A DNA stretch of 64,000 nt from contig NC_083512.1 in NCBI RefSeq assembly GCF_032362555.1, forward strand, positions 5,754,001 to 5,818,000. Reading direction: 5' to 3'. Positions 11,956-22,600 of the stretch are shown here, one piece after another. This DNA is from Amyelois transitella (Eukaryota; Arthropoda; Insecta; Lepidoptera; Pyralidae). The stretch's first letter is position 1. Every line of letters begins with the position of its first letter. Under the pieces are notes generated by a model. It saw only the letters and a program-made list of their open reading frames with translations. It made no database searches and had not been told where the DNA came from. Both the position numbers and the translations under genes were made by a program.

Positions 11956-13756
11956 TTATCGTTTTCCTCCTACACGCGGTGCAGATTTCTGGCTGACTTT
12001 GGCAGCCTTAGCTTTAGGTGGCGCCTTAACTTTAGTTGGGGGTGCTGTAGCCTTCTTTGCCGCTTTAGTGGACTTCTTCTGTTCCTTAGCAGCCCTGAAA
12101 AATATTAAAGATCATGTTGAAAGATGTAGACTGTAGAGAATCATGAGATAATAGGGAAAGAACATTATATAATGATGAAAAAATAAGTATATAAAGTGAG
12201 TGGTCATTAAATATCCTTCCACTACTTCATAAGATTCAAGAAGTTTTGCTCAAAGAAATTGTACGTATTTATTCATTCTTTGTATAATATAGTGAGGCAC
12301 AGATAAAAAGATCGGTAACACTTTGGTTGGGTATCATAATGGTCTCTTATTTCATGTTCTCTGTACTACAGCCTGTCATATAAGGCCATTCAATTTACTA
12401 TATGTACCTACTTGAACAAACAAACCAGATCAGCTATATGGTTTTAAACAATATTCTACTCACTTAATGGCTTGCTCCCTCTGTGCTTTCCTTACTTCAG
12501 GCTTCATATTACGCTTGGCCATGATGTCACTCAGGGAAGCACCAACAATAGCACGTTGGAACTTCTGGGTCCTCCTGGTGCGTTTCTTAGCCTGTTCTTC
12601 TTCCTGACCCTTCTTGAACTTGCGTCTGTAAATTTAGATACCAGTTAGGCATTATTGTTATACCTTTATTGTGTGAAATATACAAAATAACACTAAATCA
12701 ATGAGGATTTTTATTCTCAAAAGGAAATAAATAATGATTTCTATTAGATAACTAGTAGAGGGTGAGGGTAAGTTATTGAGTGTAAATAGGCTGTCGTGAA
12801 TTCAAAGCATAATTTTAAGAATCTTTTGCGAAATAGGTCATAGAAATGAGATAACAGTCACAAATATGTAAACACATAACCTTCCTACTCTCAATATCAA
12901 TAATATAGGCATATCCATTCTTTTTTATTTAATAGCCTCCCTACTAATTTAAAATGCCAAAATTTGTAAGGATTTGCACATGCAAATCCTTGCACAAACA
13001 CATGTTTGTCACTAATTTATGCAAAATCTCCTGGAATGTTTTTGGTGAAATATACAGGTTTGGTGAAATATATAAATGTACAGGCAGAAGACGTATAACC
13101 TGTAAAACATGTAGAGCACTTTCATCCCAAAATTCCTACGGGATCGAAGCCTTGGCGCGATGATAATTAAAAAATTATTTCGCATTCACGTACCTGTAAA
13201 GCACTGTCCATGTCACCTTACGAGGATTCCGCCTCATTAAATGTGCAGCTTCACATTTTGAATTTAGGAACGTGAAGGTCTGAAAGAATTTTTTTTTTTG
13301 TAAATTGTTGGTGAGATAAATAAACTAAATTAATTTATTAAAGTTAAATCTGGTTGATAGAATGAAGTAAGCCAGTTAAAATAATCAAAAAAAATGATTA
13401 CTGTATGGGTTTACCAAACAAATGATTGAATCAACATTATTTTCATAGGTTATAAACAATGTTTTAAGTTGTTGACCTTATGTGGAAAAAAGCTGGAGAA
13501 AAGAAAAAGTAAGAAATTGATAACATATGTGGCAAGACTATTTGTCTTACCTTGCCGTCCACCTTAACCATGGTCTTCCCATGGCCAGGGTAGATCTTGT
13601 AACCACTATAAGCGCAAAGGCCAATCCTGAAAATAAATCACATTTAGTACAATCAATTACATCACTAGATATAAACAAATACATCTCACTAAAATTATAT
13701 AAGATTCAAATGATTAATAGCGATAAAAATTGAAAAAATGCACAAACGTACTTCAT
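11956..13756 (-). CDS. RpL24: Ribosomal protein eL24 (L24)
   Basis: It is a structural protein of the large cytoplasmic ribosomal subunit. Five exons on the minus strand join in frame: 13752-13756 (ATGAA only), 13551-13626, 13194-13279, 12464-12625 and 11956-12094, giving 155 aa, the usual insect length. The protein begins [20 protein letters not shown] and continues with the conserved [20 protein letters not shown] core. It ends in an alanine- and lysine-rich basic tail. The 5-base first coding exon followed by a donor (GTACGT) is the layout found in many ribosomal protein genes, where the ATG sits next to the first splice site. A pyrimidine tract typical of TOP mRNAs lies just upstream. Nothing is broken. 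Confidence 0.95.
12968..12991. repeat. Short palindrome in eL24 intron 3
   Basis: AAGGATTTGCA and its complement are separated by two bases. It includes an ATGCAAAT octamer-like core. It is probably fortuitous or a remnant of a MITE end. Confidence 0.4.
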
Positions 13757-13770
13757 CTTGACTTGCTAAA

Positions 13771-13780
13771 GGGAAAAGAG
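13771..13780 (-). promoter_or_regulatory. TOP-like pyrimidine tract at the eL24 transcription start
   Basis: On the minus strand the sequence reads CTCTTTTCCC, 14 bases upstream of the ATG. Ribosomal protein mRNAs generally start at a C followed by pyrimidines (5' TOP), which places their translation under TOR control. The start site itself is inferred. Confidence 0.55.
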
Positions 13781-14099
13781 ACAAAAAATATATTTTTTTA
13801 AGTCACTACTGTAGCAAAGCAAAATGACTTTGACTTGACAACTGACAGATATTTTTAAAACGAAGTACATTGATAAGGATTCGTTATGCCCGGTAGACAC
13901 GCAGCTCTCCTTGCTCCGGTAATACCCCTATATAGAGGCAGGAATAAATAATACTTACTTTCCACTAACAAAACGAGACAAAAAAACACAACAATATTAA
14001 AAAAATGAAATGATATTAGATATAAAATAAACATTTTTAAACCCGACCTTTTTGGTCATCCATCCCCAACAAACATGATAATAGCAGCGAAGAACCCAA

Positions 14100-14249
14100 A
14101 TCGCGATTTCAGAGATTTCACGGATTGGAGCTATATATACAACCTTCGACACGACATCGTCGGAGCCGCGGTTCCCCAGGCATAACACCTAGCCTGGCGG
14201 AAGATCTTCGCTTGGTGGCGGTCGAGCCCGAAACATCGCTCCCGCTACA
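14100..14249 (+). repeat. Fragment of an LTR, family undetermined
   Basis: The end GGTGGCGGTCGAG...CCGCTACA resembles 35259-35293, where a primer-binding-like sequence follows. A TATATATA stretch lies upstream at about 14131. I infer an old LTR remnant; no internal coding region is attached. Its left boundary is uncertain. Confidence 0.35.
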
Positions 14250-14291
14250 ATAGCATCGACACTTTGATGCCACAACATTAATTTTGTTAAT

Positions 14292-14807
14292 CTATACTAA
14301 TATAATAGAAGCGAAGGAAATATGCAGAGGTCGTGGCAAGTGGAAAGAGGTAGTCTCTGCCTACCCCTCCGGGAAAGAGGCGTAATTTTATGTATGTATG
14401 TATGTATACTAATATTATAAAGCTGAAGAGTTTGTCTGTTTATTTGCGCTAATCTCAGGAACTACTGGTTCGAATTAAAAAAATCTTTTTGTATTGTATA
14501 GAACATTTATTGAGGAAGGCTTTAGGCTATATAACATCACGCTGCAACTATAAGGAGCGAAAGAACTAATGGAAAATGTGAAAATAACGGGGGAAATTTT
14601 TTTATCCTTGAGGGCTTCCGTTGCGTGCGCTGCGAAAATGGTTCAAGATACCAAAATATATGTATGTACGAAATAATTATTCCTCTTGAAATAATCTAAA
14701 AAAATGTCCACAACAGTACATGTCTATCTTTTAAGATTAACTTACTAGAACCGTTTTTATGGTAATCAAAATTTATAAAGCTGAGACGAAGTCGCGAGCA
14801 CAGCTAG
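14292..14807 (+). mobile_element. Non-autonomous Helitron, second copy
   Basis: It shares TATACTAATATTATAAAGCTGAAG, the GAGGAAGGCTTTAGGCTATA block and the end GACGAAGTCGCGAGCACAGCTAG with 10709-11826. Its first bases (TCTATACTAATAT) are separated from the rest by an inserted LINE fragment (14305-14404). A 130-bp stretch before the end differs from copy 1. Confidence 0.75.
14305..14404 (+). mobile_element. RTE LINE 3' fragment inserted in a Helitron
   Basis: It contains GAAGCGAAGGAAATATGCAGAGGTCG, GGCAAGTGGAAAGAGGTAG, the CCTCCGGGAAAGAGGCG end and (TATG)n. The Helitron sequence TATACTAATAT is repeated on both sides, as expected for a target-site duplication made by the LINE insertion. Confidence 0.8.
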
Positions 14808-14814
14808 TAAACAT

Positions 14815-15323
14815 AATAGAAACAAATTGGCAATGGAATCTTCGGCAGTTCCGAATTCCGATACTTCCGAAGCAAACAAAAGTACAAAATACACTTTATT
14901 TGTGCAATTTGCTTGTAACTGTTAAGTGAAGAACCCTTAGAAAACTTGGAATATTTATTGAAACTTTATGCTCGTAAAATGACTTAATGGCACAAACAAG
15001 GCATTCTCTGCCAGGCGAACCTTTGGTCCAAACTGAGATGGATGTACGATTCTACCACTTCAAATAAATTTGAAGTTGAAACTTCAACTTCAATCCGTGT
15101 AAATATGTTATCCATATTGACATATAACCTAAATTGAAATAGTATATTATATTGAGTTTGTGACTGAAAGAAACTTCAACCTCAAACTTTCAGGAGTTAA
15201 ACTTGTTATTTTTCAAAGAAACCGACAATTAAAATAATAAATTCGAAAGCCGGTTGTTTCGAATTACAACTGCACCTTATCAAAGCCGTTCATTATCAAA
15301 ATAAATTCCTCGATTAATTACTC
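14815..15323. other. Upstream region of MIX23
   Basis: No element with clear ends is seen. It presumably carries the MIX23 promoter. An ATG frame at 14833 (MESSAVPNSDTSEANKS) lacks a link to MIX23. Confidence 0.4.
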
Positions 15324-16299
15324 ATGATTTGCCCGGATTTTTTAGAATTTCAGGTTTGGTATTTTCATAGTCTACATTCTTTTATTTAATAATGATTAAC
15401 ATACATATATCACGTCTTTACCCATTACGGGGTATGACAGAGCCTACTGTCTCGGAAAGACTGAAACGCCATGTTCAGTGATAGAATTAAGAATTTTGAT
15501 GATGGCTTGATCATTATTAGGTAAGTTAAAAAAGTTACTTATTAGGTGAATACACATCATCAAATTATTGCACATTTTTACAGGATAACCTGAAAAAAAT
15601 GCGTACTTTGGATGATAAGATTGTTTATGCACTTAATACATCAATACCCACCGAATCCTTTCGTAATAAGGTTAATGCGACTGCTGCTTGTGAAGATCTA
15701 TTTTCTCAGATACAAAAGGGCCACACAGAGAGAGAAAATGTTATTAAAAATTGCATTATTGTAACTGCAGAGCATGTAAAAAAGTTGAAGGCTGCTAAAG
15801 AAGAAACACCAGATGATTATAATGTTATGAAAAATTTAAAGGCTGAACAGAAAAAGGTACCTAGAAGATACAATTACAAAATTGTATATTTTATTAAATT
15901 GCATAAGAGTAACAATTGTTGTTCCACATTTGAGAGTTTATTTTCTTTTTCATCATAATGTGCAGTGTATTTTTATTTCATTAAAAAACATCTTGCTTAT
16001 CACTAGGCAGATCGAGATCAAAGACATTCAAATATATTAAATCAAAAAAGGAATTTTGAATAAATGTTATAAATGCCATTTAAAAATAGAAAATATGTAT
16101 TGAAATTTTACTTTGAAACCTATAAAAGACATCTATGGATAGCCTAGATAGATATGGATTATAATATCTAAACATTTTTTATTTATTTCAGTTACGCTTG
16201 TTGCAAACAGAATTAAGTGTGGAAGAGGTGATAAAAGAAAAGACTACCAAGTTATTTACAGAGAAATGTAGAAGTTATTTCAAACCCGAAAATTTATGA
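15324..16299 (+). CDS. Mix23: MIX23 (CCDC58) family mitochondrial protein
   Basis: The family protein resides in the mitochondrial intermembrane space and supports protein import. Three exons join in frame: 15324-15353, 15584-15856 and 16192-16299, giving 136 aa (the vertebrate protein is about 144). Exon 1 encodes MICPDFLEFQ and reads into DNLKKMRTLDDKIVYALNT, matching the family's EFQ...MRT(I/L)DD(K/R)IV start. A second hallmark, ERENVIKNCI, follows, with two cysteines spaced 20 residues apart. The C-terminus (CRSYFKPEN) matches the CRxxFKPP ending. The middle is a charged helical, probably coiled-coil, segment. The donor of exon 1 (CAG/GTTTGG) is weaker than the others but the joined frame is convincing. 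I chose this ATG because it restores the conserved N-terminus. Confidence 0.9.
15397..15492 (-). repeat. (ATGT)n SINE-like family, truncated
   Basis: It reads ACATACATATATCACGTC ... CGGGGTATGACAGAGCC ... GCCATGTTCAGTGATAGAATT. It lies in MIX23 intron 1. Confidence 0.65.
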
Positions 16300-16417
16300 A
16301 GACTGATATTATTGAAAAATGTTTGACCGTTGTGTTGAAGTGTTATTGTGTAAATAATTATAAATAGTACATAGTTGTCTGCATAAATAGTACAGATATT
16401 AATCTGGTTGAAATTTG

Positions 16418-16423
16418 AATAAA
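16418..16423 (+). terminator. Poly(A) signal of MIX23
   Basis: AATAAA lies 118 bases after the MIX23 stop. Confidence 0.55.
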
Positions 16424-16529
16424 TTGAATCAATTATCTTCCTCATACCACTTGTTTCAGCTCACCAATTGCGCAAGTAGGTACCTACCAAACATTGCCAA
16501 TTCTCTATTAAATCATAAATCACTTAGAT

Positions 16530-16783
16530 ATATAAATAAATAAATAAATACGTGACAAATTACACTGATTGAGTTAGCCTCGAAGTAAGTTCTTTGAGAC
16601 TTGTATTACGAGATACTAACTCAGCGATAATGTATTTTATAATAAATACTTATATAGATAAACATCCAAGACCCAGGCCAATCAGAAAAAGTTCTTTTCT
16701 CATCATGCCCTGGCCGGGATTCGAACCCGGGACCTCCGGTGTCACAGACAAGCGTATTACCGCTGCGCCACAGAGGCCGTCAA
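16530..16783 (-). mobile_element. tRNA-derived SINE (family A), near full length
   Basis: In the minus sense it starts GACGGCCTCTGTGGCGCAGCGG, which contains a pol III A box (TGGCGCAGCGG). A B box follows (GGTTCGAATCC). The body is CATGATGAGAAAAG...CTGATTGGCCTGGGTCTTGG, and it ends in an (ATTT)n tail. It matches 33638-33900 closely. The tRNA-like head does not make it a tRNA gene, because the body continues for 180 bases. Confidence 0.85.
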
Positions 16784-17210
16784 CATATGTAGTGATAAAA
16801 CTGGTGACAAGGTGTTCAAGGAAGTGGTGTGATTTTATGTACATAAAAAAATTGCCAGGAGTAAAAGTAAATCATCCTCAGTTGAATATAGAGGAAGCAA
16901 GTCTTTGTATAAATGTCATTCTTCTTTAAATTAATACATCATCTGGGTCTCAAGAAATCCACCATTGGATCATAGGGTAAAGATAAAGATATCCAAGATG
17001 TTAGCAGCCTATTTCAACATCTTCCTGATGTGTCAAAGTTTTCTGGTATTTGTCTTTGTTGAATCTGCCTTAGGGAAGAGCCTGGAATCTGCACACAAAT
17101 GATACAAAAGAATTTTAAAATTGCTTATAATTTGACTAAATTTTATATACATTAAAACATTGCTTATAACTACACATTAATAACTTTTATGACAGTTTTT
17201 ACTTTGTAGA

Positions 17211-17775
17211 TTAATTCTTCTTTTTGTAATCTTCTTCATACTGTTTGTGCCAGTCCAGATTCATTTGATGTACAGATTCACCTCGTTTGGCAGCTGCTTT
17301 TCCATTCAAGATTGCTCCAAGACTAGCAAGAGCAGTCAACAGCATTAAAACATTAGCAATTTTTATTCTGGCTTGACTGCGGGACTTTTCTATCAAGTCT
17401 GCACTGAAATCAAAAGCACAACCACAAGTAATTTTAAAGGTAACTCAAAGAAACCTATTTAGTGTCCTAAATTTACTAAATAAAGCCACAAAAAATTTAT
17501 ATCACAAATGACCTTGAATATCTTTATATAATGATGACGACAATGTAAACATGCTTATAACATTTAACCTACGAAACAAAATCCGGAATTTCTCCTTTGT
17601 TCTTGTATTTCTTCGTCCAAACCAGTATAAATTTCTGAAATTCTGAAGGTCTATATCTTGCAGCCATGGAAGGAGATCTGGATGATGGTGGAGTAGGGTT
17701 AGAAGATGGTGCAGGAGTGCACATACTGCGTCTAATCAAACGAGGAATTGGCCCAAACTGAAATAATTTGCTCAT
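17211..17775 (-). CDS. UPF0389 / FAM162 family membrane protein
   Basis: Family members are small single-span membrane proteins of mitochondria; the human relative FAM162A (HGTD-P) has been linked to hypoxia-induced cell death. Two exons on the minus strand, 17573-17775 and 17211-17403, join in frame to give 131 aa. The conserved middle is PSEFQKFILVWTKKYKNKGE followed by IPDFVSADLIEKSRSQARI, matching the family's DWQKKILIW...EIPxxVS pattern. One hydrophobic helix follows (IANVLMLLTALASLGAIL) and then a charged KAAAKRGESVHQMNLDWHK tail. The Met of MSKLFQFG is taken as the start because a basic, serine-rich N-terminus (RLIRRSMCTPAPSS) suits mitochondrial targeting. An ATG 90 bases further upstream in the same frame is possible. 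Confidence 0.85.
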
Positions 17776-17994
17776 TTTGCTTAAAAAACTAGGATATTGT
17801 TTTGGTTTGATTTTTGATCGAAGACGACAATGAAAATGGATGGAGTTAACGAATGTCAATGTCACTTGACTTGATTTTGACAGTCATGACAACTTTGACT
17901 TTGAGTTGAGCCAAACTTTGCAAATCATACATCATCCGAAATATAATATATAATATAATTATATAATATTATATTGTACTGTACCTAATAATTT

Positions 17995-18175
17995 TAATGG
18001 ATAAATCGCGTCTTTATCCCTTACGGGGTAGACAAAGCAAGCAGTCTCGCTATATGACTTAATGATGGAATGATGGAATTGATATTCAAAAAGTGACAGG
18101 TTGATAGCTAGCCCATCGCTTAAAGAAGAATTTGTTGCAAGAAGGAAATCAAGAAGTGTAAAATGCTCCCTTCTT
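17995..18175 (-). repeat. (ATGT)n SINE-like family, truncated and diverged
   Basis: It carries CGCGTCTTTATCCCTTACGG, GGGTAGACAAAGC, GTGACAGGTTGATAGCTAGCC and AAAGAAGAAT. The tail repeat is lost. Confidence 0.65.
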
Positions 18176-18179
18176 AACA

Positions 18180-19300
18180 AACTCGAAAAATATATTTTTT
18201 AGGTCTTTTTTTACTTTGAGCACAGATTTAAAAATTTCATGTAATAATATAGTATAATATATTATTTATGCTTCTGTGACTTTGAGGTTCTGGAATGGTT
18301 GAAAGGGAGAGGAGACAAGACATGTAAATTCCTAGTTATTAATTACTTTAATAATTTACTTCATAAAATATAGTGCACAAAACTCAGATTCGGGTATACT
18401 AGCCCAGTTGAGGTTCGCGAGTTTTAACTATGGTTTACCAGCCGCACAACACAACATTTCTGCATTATTTAAATAGCAGTATGCGTAGGCGTGTTGATTT
18501 CTTTCACTACCAACACTAATGTACTATATGGAAGTGAAAGTTAAGTGTGGCAGAAGCACGTAAGAAGATTAAATACTGTCGCAATTAGTGCGTTAAGGAG
18601 AATAATTAAGCCAAAGCGTGCGTAGCAGTTCACCTATTTGCGTAAAGCTTATTGTTGTGCTTTGAATAGGTAGAAACACTCCATGCAGTGGCATATTATT
18701 CATGATCAAGGGAAACTTTGTATATTTATTCTGTTAGGCGAGGCTAGTAACCTATGACTATCTGAATAGCAATTCCATCATTACCTATACTTCTGTTTGC
18801 GGATGGCGCCATGATCTATTGACGTGTGTTCAAAAAACCCACAACATTTAGTTTGCCGGCCAATGATTATTCCAACTATAATTTTAATGCGAACAGCGAT
18901 ATAGACGTGACTGTATGTTCGCCGCGCTCGCATGCGGAGAGTTTAAGTGTGGATAAAGTGAAAGGAGTATGCAGAGATAAAAGCAAGTGGTAAGAAGTAT
19001 TCTCTGCCTATTTCTCCGGTAAATAGGTGTAATTGTATGTACCAAAAACGCACAATAAAACCAAGCATAAAACACAGAAATACATATATATAATGTTTTT
19101 AAATCTGTGGCACAAAAACACTTAACACTAATGAAACTGTCACTAATGTCACTGCCACTGTCATCTCATTCAATTAATGACGTGATAGGACAAGTCCTTT
19201 GCTAATAATTTAATTTAATACCTAGCAAATAAAATAAAATTTCTGTATTTTAATTTGATGGTGGATTGATTATTCACACAAATTTATTAAAAATTGTGTT
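18180..19300. other. Intergenic DNA upstream of importin alpha
   Basis: Apart from a decayed LINE tail at 18915-19040 I recognise nothing. The importin alpha promoter should lie at its right end. Confidence 0.45.
18915..19040 (+). mobile_element. Old RTE LINE 3' fragment
   Basis: It aligns with the LINE tail through GTGGATAAAGTGAAAGGAGTATGCAGAG, AAGCAAGTGGTAAGAAGTA and TCTCTGCCTATTTCTCCGG, then TGTAATTGTATGTA. It has more differences than the other copies and is therefore older. Confidence 0.65.
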
Positions 19301-19656
19301 CATACGATTAATCCGCTAAGGAAACTGTGGAAACGTGAGTGATATTTTTTTGTCTCATTTCATTAGCCTGTATTGTGTCATTCAAATTATGCTGTATAGT
19401 AATATTTTTTCAAAATTCGATATAAAAGCATTTGAAATTGTAATACCATTGTATTTTGTATAATATTTCTTTAGATAAGTGATGTTAAAATACGTCGATG
19501 TTGTTATTTTAACTTAGTTGTCATGTATTTTTTGTGACTTCCCAAATATCATTAAGTTTACTTAATAAATTTTTTAACTATATACCGCTTGAACTTAGGC
19601 ACTTGAAACAGAATTTTGTTATTGCTTATTCATAAGATTTTATTTAATATTTGTAG

Positions 19657-22600
19657 ATGTCTGGAGCCCACAAAAATCGTTATAAGAATGCAGGTCTAAG
19701 CGCAGATGAATTGCGAAGACGCAGGGAAGAAGAAGGAGTCCAACTTAGAAAACAGAAAAGAGAGCAGCAATTATTTAAACGTAGAAACGTTAACCTCCCA
19801 ACTTCTAATGTTCCAGATGTTTTAGCCCTTCAAGTGAGTTCTAGTATTTGGTGCATAGAAATATCTTTTGACTTTTTTTATAAACTCAAGGACTAAACTG
19901 TGGCCCGCACCCAGTTTACGGCATTTTTCAATACTAACTCTGTTGAGATTGACATGTAAAATTAATGTGAAACTCAGGTAGAACACCAAATGACAACATT
20001 CCAAAATTGTTTTGATATACTGTCATACCCCATACTTTTGCCTTATAACTTTGTGCTTTAAAACCAAAAGAATGAAACAAGATTTTATCAAAGTTCAAAA
20101 GCTCAAATATACCCTATAACCTACCACATAATTTTCCAAGACATCTTAATGTTTTCAGGATGATATCAGCTTGTCTCCATCAGACGACATTACTCCGGCA
20201 ATGGTTGCAGCACTCTATGGTGACAATCCTCAAGAACAAGTTATGGCTACCCAAAAATTTAGAAAGTTACTCAGTCGTGAACCAAATCCTCCTATCGATG
20301 AAGTAATTCGGACTGGAATAGTTCCTAAATTTGTTGAATTTCTTACAAACAGTTCAAACCCTACACTTCAGGTAAAATTTATTCAAATTTAATATTACCT
20401 GCTTTGCTTTCACAGTTATATGAATAAAGAAAAATATTTAAGGTCAAACACAGGCCACTCTTGCTGGAAATCTTTATGGAACGCACCTCATACTTTTGAA
20501 AAATTTTATTGCGTTGATGAACACCTGAATCTTCTCGTCGGGACTGTTGGACAAGTACGACAGCGCCCAGCACGCGTCACTCAGCATGTCAGTATCTGTG
20601 TGGTGCAGCAATATTTATTTCCGAGACACGCGTTTGATAAGCGGTGGTTACACGCGCACCTTAATAATGACATAGTTGTCCTGTATCATAGTAACGCAGG
20701 TCAAACGTCAAACGCGCCGGTCGTGAACGCCTGTATTATAGATACTCAAATAAGGAAATGAGGAACTGATTAGTTCATTAACTTGATAAAACCAGCTTAA
20801 AGGAAAGTGTTAAAAGCTACAGTTTTACTGTAGATACCTACATTGGTATTGGCGATACTTGGATAATCAAAAATATGAAATCGTTTTTGATGACTGGTTA
20901 CAATTACAGTTCGAAGCGGCGTGGGCGCTGACGAACATAGCGTCGGGCTCGTCGGAGCAGACGCGCGTGGTGGTGGAGTGCGGCGCCGTGCAGGTGCTGG
21001 TGTCGCTCGTGTCCAGCGTGTGCAGCGACGAGGTGCGCGAGCAGGTAATTATATCCTACTCATATTATAAACACGAAAGTTTGTGAGTAGGTATGTCAGG
21101 ATGTCAGTATGGATGTTTGTTACTCTTTCACGTAAAAACTACTGAACCGATTACGATGACATTTGGTGTGTAGGTAGCTGAAGACCCAGAATAACGTATA
21201 GGCTACGTTTTATCTCGCAGTTCCGTCGGGATTGAATTCACGCGGACGAAGTTGCGGGCGGCCTCTAGTACGTCCATATTAAAATGCATATGCGTCTTAT
21301 GCATGTGGCATTCCAAGCAAGTGGGGTAGATATTAGTGTTCGAGACATTTGAACTTTGCGAAATATAACTAAACCTAGGACGAATGAACATTGTTTATGT
21401 TAGAAAATAGTGAATAATGTATCCTATTTCTAAATAGTGCAGAGAAACATGACTTCCCATTCATACAAACCATAACCATATATAGTCAAGTTTCCCTTCA
21501 GGCGATTGTACCTATAAAGTTCAACAAAATGTAACTTTAATGGTCACTTATTTCTTAATTTATTATGTTCACACAACACAAATGAAAATTTTGTTTCAGG
21601 CTGTTTGGGCGCTAGGAAATGTAGCCGGGGACTCCCCACGTTGCCGCGACACCGTTCTCGCTGCTGGCGTTTTACCACCACTTATAGAGTGAGTATATTT
21701 TCAATTTCAAATTCTTTATTGCATATCATAAAGTACATCAGTTAAATTACAATTCTGCTTATAAATAGGTACAATATGAACCCTGTTGGGCACCGCAATT
21801 ATAAAATAATATGGAACGGCGGGCAGGTTTATGTCGACTAATGTGTTGAATAGTAGTAGTAGTAGTGTTGTATAGATTAATACAATCTTCATTACTACAC
21901 ATATACTACATGATATAATTCACAATTCAGTCTATGCATTGTTCTATAGACCTGAATAAGAATGGAGACTAGGACTTGTCAGAATCACTTTTTCTAAAAT
22001 AACTTTGTTTTTTTTTTCTTTTATTTTTGAAGATAATAAGTTATGTATGTAATATTGTTATTACAATGCGTATGGTTAAATTCAAATTAAATATAATGAA
22101 ATATCGATTGAAATATGTATAATATTTTGTCTTCTTTTACAGAATATTGAACAAATACACTAGGTTATCTATGACCAGGAACGCTGTTTGGACACTGTCG
22201 AACTTGTGTCGAGGCAAAACTCCACCTACAAACTTTGAAGCAGTTGCACCAGGTAATTGCTATAAAGTGTATTTTGAATACTAAGTACAATAAATGTGAT
22301 AATGTAATGGTCATGAGGATTCGCCTATAAAGAAGACCTTTATTTTTCATGATGCATGTTACAATGATCCGTGGTCACCACGAGAGTCGCTCGGTGTGGT
22401 ACGTTACTTGCGTGTTTAGTACCTGTAGTATTTTTAAATAGTATATTGCAACGTGAAAGTTAGTGTTTTAATAATTGAACAATTTGATGAAGCTGCTCCC
22501 TGTGGCGGCAGGTATCCCCGTGCTGGCGCGCCTGCTGCACCACGCGGACGCCGACGTGCTGAGCGACGCGTGCTGGGCGCTGTCCTACCTGTCCGACGGG

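Noticed and set aside
14833-14890. First exon of MIX23 starting MESSAVPNSDTS
   Set aside because: The exon at 15324-15353 gives the conserved EFQ...MRTLDD start and joins in frame, so the upstream ATG is not needed.
16709-16783. tRNA gene on the minus strand
   Set aside because: A and B boxes are present, but the sequence continues into the SINE body and recurs at 33638 and 43997, so it is a SINE head.
17000-17095. Extra 3' coding exon of the UPF0389 gene on the minus strand (IPGSSLRQIQQRQIPENF...)
   Set aside because: An acceptor-like TTTGTGTGCAG and 24 open codons exist, but the gene already ends in frame at 17211 and no donor before that stop fits.
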